Source of the DNA: Desulfobacula sp.
Lineage (GTDB): Bacteria > Desulfobacterota > Desulfobacteria > Desulfobacterales > Desulfobacteraceae
Direction of reading: 5' to 3'
Length of the DNA: 11,196 bases
Assembly (NCBI GenBank): GCA_027858355.1
Contig: JAQICW010000236.1
Coordinates: 1-11,196 of the forward strand
Below, piece by piece: positions 1-6,649 of this stretch. The stretch's first letter is position 1. Each line of letters opens with the position of its first letter. Position numbers and translations under genes: made by a program. The notes under the pieces were generated by a model. The model saw nothing but the letters and a program-made list of their open reading frames with translations, was not told the DNA's origin and did not search any database.

Positions 1-2
1 TT

Positions 3-977
3 TTACAATTAAATAAAAATAAAGAACTGGCGGCATCTCTTTCCATTGAAGCTCGAAAATTTGCTGAAACCAAGCTGGACAAAAAGATATGGTTAAAAAT
101 TTATCATGACATTTTAATAGGACATGAAAAATATATCATCAACCCTTTTTCACCTTTTAAAACAAAAAAAAATAAAATGGTTTCCGGTAAAATAAACAAG
201 ACATCCTTAAAAATTGCTCTTCTGGTTAGCCATTCAATTCTGTCCCTTGGAAAGAACAGCCAAAAAATCAATCGGCTTATCATTGAAATGGTAAAAAGAA
301 ATCATTTGCTTTATTTAATGTTTCCAGCCAATGAAATCCTATCCTTTCATACATCTGAAAAGATTGTTTATCTTCCTTACAGATCCCTTCAAGTTGCAAA
401 AGGTCATCTTAAAAACCTTGCGCCGGATCTTTTGATTGTTGCGGCTGACCATAAAGATCGGTTAAAATATTCTTTACTGGTGCATGAAACAGATATTCCC
501 TTGGTGATATTAGAATTATTATGCTCCAATGGTGGAGATAACAGAGGAGAAGACCAGGATAGAGTTGATACTGCTTTGGCTGTGTGGGAAGATGAAATAA
601 TTTTGCCTTTTGTTGCCCTGGTTTTAACGTTTCAAAAAAGAGATACAAAATATTTATCAAAATATATCCGCAAGAAAATAGTGTCTTATCCACAGATTGT
701 TTATCAAAATGGTAACGGACAAGAGGCTGCATTGAAAAGCAAATATGAAATGGACATCCCAGTATTATTTCCAATAAATAATTTGACCTTACAACATTGG
801 GAAGATTCAAATAATAAAATGTTTGATCATATTGAAACTGTACTCTTGAATGCGGCTAAATTTAAAAAAGAACCCAAACAAATTTTTGATGAACAGATGG
901 GATTTGATCCGGAAAAAGCGATGCATATCAGACGTATGAGAGAAAAAATAATACAAAACATAAATGTTGTTCATTAA
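3..977 (+). CDS. Glycosyltransferase-like protein, 5' truncated by window edge
   Basis: The frame is open from base 3 with no stop before TAA 975-977, so 324 C-terminal residues are visible and the true start lies upstream. The ATG at 177 is in the same frame but has no Shine-Dalgarno sequence, so it is probably an internal Met. The first ~45 visible residues (LAASLSIEARKFAETKL, then WLKIYHDIL) resemble the helical tail that closes GT4-type GT-B glycosyltransferases. After a Lys-rich linker, a new Rossmann-like start follows at about residue 65 (KIALLVSHSILSLGKNSQ), with later strands LLIVAADH and IPLVILE. This suggests a second GT-B-like half fused behind a first glycosyltransferase. I do not recognise the second domain, and I see neither an E-x7-E pair nor a DxD motif in it. 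It lies 39 bp upstream of the coiled-coil gene in the same frame. A polysaccharide-building role is inferred from context. Confidence 0.72.
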   Translation, partial: LQLNKNKELAASLSIEARKFAETKLDKKIWLKIYHDILIGHEKYIINPFSPFKTKKNKMVSGKINKTSLKIALLVSHSILSLGKNSQKINRLIIEMVKRNHLLYLMFPANEILSFHTSEKIVYLPYRSLQVAKGHLKNLAPDLLIVAADHKDRLKYSLLVHETDIPLVILELLCSNGGDNRGEDQDRVDTALAVWEDEIILPFVALVLTFQKRDTKYLSKYIRKKIVSYPQIVYQNGNGQEAALKSKYEMDIPVLFPINNLTLQHWEDSNNKMFDHIETVLLNAAKFKKEPKQIFDEQMGFDPEKAMHIRRMREKIIQNINVVH

Positions 978-1016
978 TCCGAAAAAATTAATGAATGGTA
1001 TTATAAGGGGTGGGCT

Positions 1017-1472
1017 ATGAACGCACACAGGACTATGGAAGAAAAAGATATAGAAAAACTGATTGTCCAGAACAATGCGTTTACAATGGAAATTAAAGAT
1101 TTATATGAAAAAGTGTCTAATCTCAGGATCAGCGAAAAATTTTTAGAAAAAAATTTGAAAAATGAAAAACTGGCAATTAATAAAGTCAGATCAAAGCTGG
1201 CAGAATGTGAAGCCAAGCTTAAGAGAGAGCAAGAAAGACTCAAAGACCGGATTAGTGAGCAAGAAAAAGTGCATACGGCACAGCAAGAAAGACTCAAAGA
1301 CAGGATCAATAAGTTTGAAAAAAAAGTTTTTGCTTTGAATACATCTTATTCATTTCGCATTGGCCAGGCATTTGTCAATGCTGTTGGCAAGCCTGGAAAA
1401 AATACCATCATGCTGCCTTTCAGATTTGTCAGCTTGATTTTTGAGTTTGTCTTTGCACGTAAGGATAAATAA
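1017..1472 (+). CDS. Small coiled-coil protein with conserved SYSFRIGQ tail (CC1)
   Basis: This 151-aa protein has no recognisable enzymatic domain. The start is supported by AAGGGG at 1005-1010, six bases before the ATG. Residues ~8-105 are almost continuous charged heptad-like helix rich in Lys, Glu and Leu, predicted to form a coiled coil. QERLKDRI occurs twice (residues 72-79 and 90-97). The tail (residues 106-149) holds SYSFRIGQ, an AV-x-KPGKNT segment, LPFRF and the hydrophobic LIFEFVF, ending in Arg-Lys. This could be an amphipathic or peripheral membrane anchor. The same tail recurs in CC2. From memory, similar S-x-RxG tails follow coiled coils in some polysaccharide glycosyltransferases. 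Lying between glycosyltransferase genes, it may be a scaffold, chain-length ruler or recruitment subunit, by analogy with the coiled-coil ruler of E. coli WbdD. That role is inference. Confidence 0.85.
   Translation: MNAHRTMEEKDIEKLIVQNNAFTMEIKDLYEKVSNLRISEKFLEKNLKNEKLAINKVRSKLAECEAKLKREQERLKDRISEQEKVHTAQQERLKDRINKFEKKVFALNTSYSFRIGQAFVNAVGKPGKNTIMLPFRFVSLIFEFVFARKDK
1228..1301 (+). repeat. 54-bp tandem duplication inside the CC1 coiled coil
   Basis: A 20-base string starting AGCAAGAAAG is identical at 1228-1247 and 1282-1301, offset by 54 bp (18 codons). Similarity continues, imperfectly, for roughly 25 more bases after each copy. At protein level both copies encode QERLKDRI. Eighteen residues equals one heptad plus one hendecad, so the duplication could lengthen the coil without breaking it. 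Confidence 0.8.
1332..1463 (+). repeat. Duplicated tail segment, copy 1 (in CC1)
   Basis: This 132-bp coding segment covers CC1 residues 106-149. It aligns without gaps to 6439-6570 in CC2. By hand count about 95 of 132 bases and 31 of 44 residues are identical. The coiled-coil parts upstream are much less alike, so the tail is the conserved module shared by the two genes. Confidence 0.85.
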
Positions 1473-1538
1473 ATCTTTGTAAAACCAACCCATTTTGCAG
1501 CCCTCACTAAAAAAATAAATCAAGAATGAAAGTTAAAT

Positions 1539-4349
1539 ATGAATAAACCACCTTTAGTTATTCGGAACGTTACTGAAAAAGCACTGGAACGAGGTCATTG
1601 GTGGACCCTGCCTTTTGAACAATTATTTGAAAAAGAGAGCTGCTGCAATCCGGATTTAAGAATTGCCGGAATCGTCGGTGAACGGTTTTGCAAAGTTCTT
1701 CCATATGACTGTAATTTGTTGTTGCTTACTGAGGATAACTGGGATCAGATAATCAGATTTGCAAAGCCTGATTTTATCCTTGTTGAATCCTGTTTTCAAA
1801 GTTGTACAGGGCATTGGGGATATGCCCAGATCGTCCAAAATGAGCTTCAAGAAAGCTTGCACAAATTATTGCAGCTGGCAAAAAAAAACAGCGTACCAAC
1901 CGTATTCTGGCAGACCCTTGATGTTAAATATCATGATTTATTTTATTCTTTTGCACGGAATTTTGATTTTGTTTTCTGTGCTGACCCCAAAAGTATTGAT
2001 GCATTTAATAAGAAAAATATTTCAGCTTCAATTCTTCTTCCGGCTGTTCAGCCAAAAATTCATAACCCATACCGTGACTATGAACGCTATTTTGATTTGG
2101 ACGTTCCTATTCTTTTTGATGGCTGGGGGGATTTACATCGTTTGGGTAGTGAATTACCATCAGTCTTAAATGAGCTGCAAGGCAGGGGATTGTCAATATT
2201 CGATTCAAGACATGAACTTTGGAAAAAAAAGATTGAAGATCTTGGCAGCTTAAGCTCCTGTGTCCGAGGATGTATCGACTACTCTACTTTATTGTGTCTT
2301 CAGCGATATGCTAAAATAGGGGTGACCTTTGATACCTCAACATTTACGCCAACAACACAACAATGGTGGAGCTTAGAAGCATTATGCTGTGGAATGGCTG
2401 TTGTTCATAATGGTGAATTGGATACCCGGGATATAAGATCAAGATTTGTCAATGTGCATAAATCCGATGACCATTTTCTTGATAAAATTGATTTTTTGCT
2501 TGGCAACGAGTTCCATAGACGTCAAATGCATACAATTGCCATGCAGGATCTGTTTAAAAATCATACCTTTAAAAATCGTCTTGAAACAATATGTTCCAAT
2601 ATCGGATTGAGCAAGTCTGATGCTTTCTTGCCATTGGTGAGTGTATATACGATCATAGAAAACGCTGTGGATATTGAAACGGTAATCAGTAATTTTAAAG
2701 ATCAAAAATATTCAAATAAAGAGTTGTTAATAGTCGTTCCGAAAGATGTAACTGCAGATAGTGAAGAAATAGAGGCACTGATATTAAAAGAAACAAATAT
2801 TAAATATATTAACATTTCTCAAAGCCAGGGTTATTTGCATCCACTACAGGTAATGACTTCTAATGCAGATGGCCGCTATTGCATGCAGTTTAATCCCGCT
2901 ACAAATGATCCTGAATATCTTGAGAATATGGTGTTTAATGCTGAAGCTAGTAACGTTGATTTTTTTGGTATGCTGCCGCCGGTATATTTTCCAAATACCA
3001 TAAGTCAAGAAAAGAATTTATATCCAAATTGCAAATTATCCTTTGCAAATTTTTCAAACAATATTGAAAAATCCGAATCGATATTTTTATCCGGTAAAAA
3101 AAAAGAAATTCAAGTTGTTCTGGCAAAAAATGATTTGTTCAAAGCCTTTGGTGCCATGGGATCTGAATTTTGTACATTTGAGCATATTAATATTTGCAGC
3201 AGAAAAGATACTGAATATGATAAATTATTAGCGAGTAGTGCCGGGAGGCAATATCAAGTCAGGGAACCTGTGATCGCAGGAATGGCTACTATTCCGAGCA
3301 GAGTGGACTCCTTGCCTGACGTATTGAATACTATTATTGATCAGTTCGATCATGTATATGTTTATCTCAATGGGCATGAAAAAGTCCCGGAATGTCTTAA
3401 CCATGATAAAATATCATATGAATGGAGTAGAGATCATGGCGATATTGGTGCCAATGGAAAGTTTTTTTTCATAGAACAGGCCCAGGGAGGGTATTATTTT
3501 TCTCTGGATGATGATTTTTTGTATCCTTCTGATTATGTGCATAAAATGATACTGGCATTAAAAAAGTATAAAGACACTATCCCGGTTTGTGTCCATGGGT
3601 CTATTTTGGGGGAACCCCTTGAATGGTATTTTGAACGGTTGCAAAGTTATTCTGCAAAGATGAAATTAAATACGGATAAATTTGTAACACTTGCAGGCTC
3701 AGGGACATTGGCTTTTCATACTAAATGTATGAAACTTTGTCTGGATGATTTTTTGTCCCGGGTCATGTGCGATATAAAATTTTCCATAAAAACCAGAGAA
3801 CAAGGCATACCGATCATTTCCATTGCAAGACCTTCAAATTGGTTGGTATCTGTCAAACAAAAGAAAAACGCCACTGATTATTGGAGTGATATGCTGGTTG
3901 ATGATAAAGGCAGAACTAAGGAAGCGCAAAAATATAATTGGGATTTTTTTAATTACAAGGAAATTGTACAAAATAAGTTTAATCAGATTTTCCCCGGAAT
4001 TACCAATGAAGAAATAAGTATGAATAAATTTGATGAAGATTTTATCAACAGTGCAAAAGAAGGCAAAAGAGCCAAAGACTGGGATGTTCAGAATAGTCCA
4101 ATTTTTTTCAAACGAAAATTTCAATTTTTAAAAAAGCAAAAAACAATATACGAGTATGCCCTCTTGAATAATTGCGTCCCTTCTAATGATGAACTGTTTG
4201 ATTCCGATAAATTAAAATTTACCCATGACATAAATCCTTCCACTGTAGAAGAAAAAATAAGTGAGTTAAGAAAAAAAATCGAAATTCTGGATAATAAATT
4301 GCAGAAAAAAGGGATATACTTAAATGTCAAGGCGATCCCAAGTGAATGA
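1539..4349 (+). CDS. Three-domain glycosyltransferase: GT-B + degenerate GT-A + GT-A
   Basis: This 936-aa protein is probably cytoplasmic or peripheral, as no signal peptide or membrane segment is seen. Residues ~35-355 look like a CgeB-like GT-B domain: PDFILVESCF at 77-86, LLPAVQPKIHNPY at 166-178, and a C-terminal half with SLEALCCG at 278-285 including Glu280. Residues ~364-560 align with the GT2 domain of the next gene (PLVSVYTI at 365-372), but the metal-binding site is replaced by MQFNPATND (449-457) with no DxD. Residues ~575-830 form another GT-A-like fold: ATIPSR 583-588, NGKFF 639-643 and LDDDF 656-660, a credible DxD site. A charged helical end follows (about 902-924). The start is the first ATG after in-frame TGA 1527-1529; its Shine-Dalgarno is weak. 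The 26-bp overlap with the next gene implies co-translation. The protein may add two different sugars; the linkages cannot be read from sequence. Confidence 0.87.
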   Translation: MNKPPLVIRNVTEKALERGHWWTLPFEQLFEKESCCNPDLRIAGIVGERFCKVLPYDCNLLLLTEDNWDQIIRFAKPDFILVESCFQSCTGHWGYAQIVQNELQESLHKLLQLAKKNSVPTVFWQTLDVKYHDLFYSFARNFDFVFCADPKSIDAFNKKNISASILLPAVQPKIHNPYRDYERYFDLDVPILFDGWGDLHRLGSELPSVLNELQGRGLSIFDSRHELWKKKIEDLGSLSSCVRGCIDYSTLLCLQRYAKIGVTFDTSTFTPTTQQWWSLEALCCGMAVVHNGELDTRDIRSRFVNVHKSDDHFLDKIDFLLGNEFHRRQMHTIAMQDLFKNHTFKNRLETICSNIGLSKSDAFLPLVSVYTIIENAVDIETVISNFKDQKYSNKELLIVVPKDVTADSEEIEALILKETNIKYINISQSQGYLHPLQVMTSNADGRYCMQFNPATNDPEYLENMVFNAEASNVDFFGMLPPVYFPNTISQEKNLYPNCKLSFANFSNNIEKSESIFLSGKKKEIQVVLAKNDLFKAFGAMGSEFCTFEHINICSRKDTEYDKLLASSAGRQYQVREPVIAGMATIPSRVDSLPDVLNTIIDQFDHVYVYLNGHEKVPECLNHDKISYEWSRDHGDIGANGKFFFIEQAQGGYYFSLDDDFLYPSDYVHKMILALKKYKDTIPVCVHGSILGEPLEWYFERLQSYSAKMKLNTDKFVTLAGSGTLAFHTKCMKLCLDDFLSRVMCDIKFSIKTREQGIPIISIARPSNWLVSVKQKKNATDYWSDMLVDDKGRTKEAQKYNWDFFNYKEIVQNKFNQIFPGITNEEISMNKFDEDFINSAKEGKRAKDWDVQNSPIFFKRKFQFLKKQKTIYEYALLNNCVPSNDELFDSDKLKFTHDINPSTVEEKISELRKKIEILDNKLQKKGIYLNVKAIPSE

Positions 4350-6105
4350 AAATAAAAGCTATAACTACATCACTGAAGGGGCGGATGATTTGAACATACC
4401 CTATTGGAATAACAGTGATTATCCTCAAAGGTCATCGTTGCAGTTTGCCACAATCATATCTGAAAATTTATACGATTATTTAAGATTTGAAGGGGAGTTG
4501 GTACCTCTGAAAATTTTGAACTGGAAAGATCAAATAGAGCAAAACAGATTTGATTTTTTATTGATTGAATCATGTTTTATAGATAGCGCTGGTGATTGGG
4601 AGTTCGCATTATACAATCAGGGGCAAAAACAGGAAGTTGTTTTATTATTACTTGGGTCGTTTAGAAGAATCAATATACCAATAGTTTTTTGGTATACGTT
4701 TGGTCCTGAGTCTTGTGAGAAATTCAGTAAAATAGTGACGTGTTCTCAATATGTTTATTGTAGTGATTTCGCAAGTGTAAGAAAAATGGGTGAGAAAGGT
4801 GTAACCGCAAATTTGCTTCCTCCAGCGGTCCAGCCGGTTTTGCATAATCCTTTCCGCCTGGAGGAAAGAGCCGATAGAGGATATCTTTGGAATTCAATTT
4901 GTGATATCAGGACAGTGAATCAATTAAATAACAGCGCTTTATTGGGTTTTTTCAACAAAAATGGATTGTATGTTTATAGTGATCATGAATTAGAAGGGTT
5001 AGATAGTAGTTTTTTAAAATTTAATAATGAAAAAAGATACCTGGGAACATTGACACGCAATAGATTTGAAGCAGCTTTAAAATATACAAAAATTTTTTTA
5101 ACAAAAAACAATCAACAGGGTTCTGATACATTTTATCAATGGATGACGTTAATCGCAATTTCATGCGGTGCTGCTGCAATCAGTCTGGACCCTATTGATT
5201 CAAATGATATAAGATATGAGCTGTTAAATGATCAAGAAAATCCCAGAGAATTTTCTAAGGCTATTTTATCAGATAAATTATTCCGGGGAAAAAAGGCATT
5301 AACGCTGCGCAGAAAAATTTTTTTAAAGCATACGTTCTCCCATAGATTTCAAACAATATGTCGACAAATCGGTATAAATCATGATTGGTGCGAATATCCC
5401 CTGGCAAGCATCACGACAACTACGTATAGGCCCCATTGCCTGGAAAACGCAATTGAAAATTTTAAAAAGCAAACCTATCCAAACAAAGAACTGATAATGG
5501 TATTTAATTCAGATGATATCGATATAGAAAGAATACGCAGGCGTTATGATCATGATAAAAATATTAAATTTTTTCATACTCCCCGTGAAATGTCCAATGG
5601 TGAAGCCCTAAATGTTGGATTCAGTGCGGCAATGGGCGAATATATTTTTAAAATGGATGATGATGATTATTATGGTGAAAATTATATTTTGGATATGATG
5701 CTTTCAACAAGGGCTGTTCAGTTTGATTTTATGGGCAAACGCGTGCCTTTCTTTTATTTGGAGAACGAAAATAAAACCTATGAAAGAAGGATGAGAAGAC
5801 CCGATTATCTCGTAAGAAATATTGCTGATTTAGACTCAAGTACTGCATGGATAGGGGGGAATACATTTTGTTGCCGAAAAGACTTTTTTAAAAGCCACAA
5901 ATTTTCTTCCAAAAATATTGCAGCAGCGGATTCTGAGTTTCAATTAAATTTTGACCCCCAAAAATACAAGATAGGCATTACAGACCGGTTTAATGTATTG
6001 ATTAGCCGCTCTGCTGTTTCCTCTCATACATGGCGGGTGCAAAAAATGGATTTTAGGGGAAAGTTTATTTGCGAGGGTGTGGGCGAAAAAAATGTTTTTA
6101 TTTAA
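4324..6105 (+). CDS. Two-domain glycosyltransferase: CgeB-like GT-B + GT2
   Basis: This 593-aa protein is a paralogue of the first two domains of the preceding gene. GGGA at 4311-4314 lies nine bases before the ATG. Residues ~35-350 are GT-B-like: FDFLLIESCF at 76-85 and PPAVQPVLHNPF at 166-177. The helix that carries Glu280 in the paralogue reads TLIAISCG (275-282) here, with Ile277 in place of Glu. Residues ~358-570 are a canonical GT2 GT-A domain: PLASITTTTYRP at 359-370, NFKKQTYPNKEL at 379-390, KMDDDD at 443-448 as the nucleotide-sugar/metal DxD, ADSEF at 535-539 near the expected catalytic base, and SHTW at 567-570. The GT2 half is therefore probably active and the GT-B half possibly structural or acceptor-binding. 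The in-frame TAA at 6103-6105 is followed by an open frame into CC2. The sugar transferred cannot be assigned. Confidence 0.88.
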   Translation: MSRRSQVNENKSYNYITEGADDLNIPYWNNSDYPQRSSLQFATIISENLYDYLRFEGELVPLKILNWKDQIEQNRFDFLLIESCFIDSAGDWEFALYNQGQKQEVVLLLLGSFRRINIPIVFWYTFGPESCEKFSKIVTCSQYVYCSDFASVRKMGEKGVTANLLPPAVQPVLHNPFRLEERADRGYLWNSICDIRTVNQLNNSALLGFFNKNGLYVYSDHELEGLDSSFLKFNNEKRYLGTLTRNRFEAALKYTKIFLTKNNQQGSDTFYQWMTLIAISCGAAAISLDPIDSNDIRYELLNDQENPREFSKAILSDKLFRGKKALTLRRKIFLKHTFSHRFQTICRQIGINHDWCEYPLASITTTTYRPHCLENAIENFKKQTYPNKELIMVFNSDDIDIERIRRRYDHDKNIKFFHTPREMSNGEALNVGFSAAMGEYIFKMDDDDYYGENYILDMMLSTRAVQFDFMGKRVPFFYLENENKTYERRMRRPDYLVRNIADLDSSTAWIGGNTFCCRKDFFKSHKFSSKNIAAADSEFQLNFDPQKYKIGITDRFNVLISRSAVSSHTWRVQKMDFRGKFICEGVGEKNVFI

Positions 6106-6150
6106 AATCAAAGGAATGCAATCAGAATCAATGAATATGAAGAACAGGAT

Positions 6151-6579
6151 ATGATCCATATGATCCAACAAGATAAAGAAAGACAGAATACAGAACCAAC
6201 TTGCATTGAACAAGCAGCTCGGGAAGAAGAGCTGAAAAAACAGTTGGAAAAAATTGCTTTACAGAATAATGACTATTTACATCAGATAAAGAAAATGGAT
6301 GAAGAGTTGGAAAATTTGAAACGACGATTATTTAGTACTTTTTCCATGGAAAGACAAAGCGTAAATTCTGATAGCAAGTTTGGTACAAAACCGAACAATT
6401 TGTCAGATAGATTAAAAAGACTTGAAGATAATAACTTTGCTTTGAGGGACTCCTATTCATTCCGAATCGGCCAAATTTTTATTGATGCCGTGTCCAAGCC
6501 CGGGAAAAATACCATAATGTTACCTTTCAGATTTATTGGCCTTATTTTTGATTATATGTATGTACGCAAGCATACCTGA
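6151..6579 (+). CDS. Small coiled-coil protein with conserved SYSFRIGQ tail (CC2)
   Basis: This 142-aa protein is a paralogue of CC1 in its tail. Residues ~5-62 are a charged helix (REEELKKQLEK at 24-34, MDEELENLKRR at 49-59). A polar, probably flexible linker follows at ~63-83, then a short second helix at ~84-97 (LSDRLKRLED). The tail (97-140) repeats SYSFRIGQ and KPGKNTIMLPFRF, then LIFDYMYV and Arg-Lys. The coil is shorter and more interrupted than in CC1. ATG 6151 has AGGA (6146-6149) only one base upstream. The in-frame ATG at 6160, ten bases from it, is the better-spaced alternative start and would remove three residues. The stop lies 70 bp before the preferred start of the exporter permease. 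Function is unknown; scaffold, ruler or membrane tether for the neighbouring glycosyltransferase is inferred from position and composition. Confidence 0.82.
   Translation: MIHMIQQDKERQNTEPTCIEQAAREEELKKQLEKIALQNNDYLHQIKKMDEELENLKRRLFSTFSMERQSVNSDSKFGTKPNNLSDRLKRLEDNNFALRDSYSFRIGQIFIDAVSKPGKNTIMLPFRFIGLIFDYMYVRKHT
6439..6570 (+). repeat. Duplicated tail segment, copy 2 (in CC2)
   Basis: This is the 132-bp partner of 1332-1463, encoding CC2 residues 97-140 with the same SYSFRIGQ and KPGKNTIMLPFRF blocks. The two copies align without gaps. Confidence 0.85.
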
Positions 6580-6640
6580 ATATCTTATGGGTAACTCTCA
6601 ATCGAAGCTCTATATGGGAAATGATTCGAAATGGAAAAAT

Positions 6641-6644
6641 GGGA
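6641..6644 (+). promoter_or_regulatory. Ribosome binding site deciding the wzm start
   Basis: GGGA followed by five bases and ATG 6650. The more upstream in-frame starts (TTG 6536, ATG 6560, 6587 and 6614) have no comparable purine motif. Starting at 6650 gives a 261-aa protein, close to the usual Wzm length. Confidence 0.5.
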
Positions 6645-6649
6645 ACATA

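Noticed and set aside
177..977. ATG 177 as the start of an independent 266-aa gene
   Set aside because: The same frame is open back to base 3 with GT4-tail-like sequence, and no Shine-Dalgarno precedes 177. It is treated as part of a longer, truncated gene.
1001..1309. 102-aa minus-strand ORF rich in Ser and Leu
   Set aside because: It is the antisense shadow of the Lys/Glu-rich coiled coil of CC1, with no ribosome site or family resemblance.
1473..1538. Possible promoter in the 66-bp gap before the 936-aa gene
   Set aside because: No -35/-10 pair with acceptable spacing could be identified by eye, and continuous same-strand packing favours readthrough transcription.
1759..2169. 136-aa plus-strand ORF in an alternative frame
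   Set aside because: It lies fully inside the 936-aa glycosyltransferase gene, and its hydrophobic look comes from reading T-rich codons out of frame.
6116..6154. 12-codon ORF ending in an ATGA overlap with the CC2 start
   Set aside because: Its GGA lies directly against the ATG and the peptide is unremarkable. An ATGA overlap this short is easily chance.
6536..6649. Longer N-terminus of the exporter permease starting at TTG 6536
   Set aside because: It would overlap CC2 by 44 bp, uses TTG without a Shine-Dalgarno, and adds 38 residues beyond the normal Wzm length. ATG 6650 has GGGA at good spacing.
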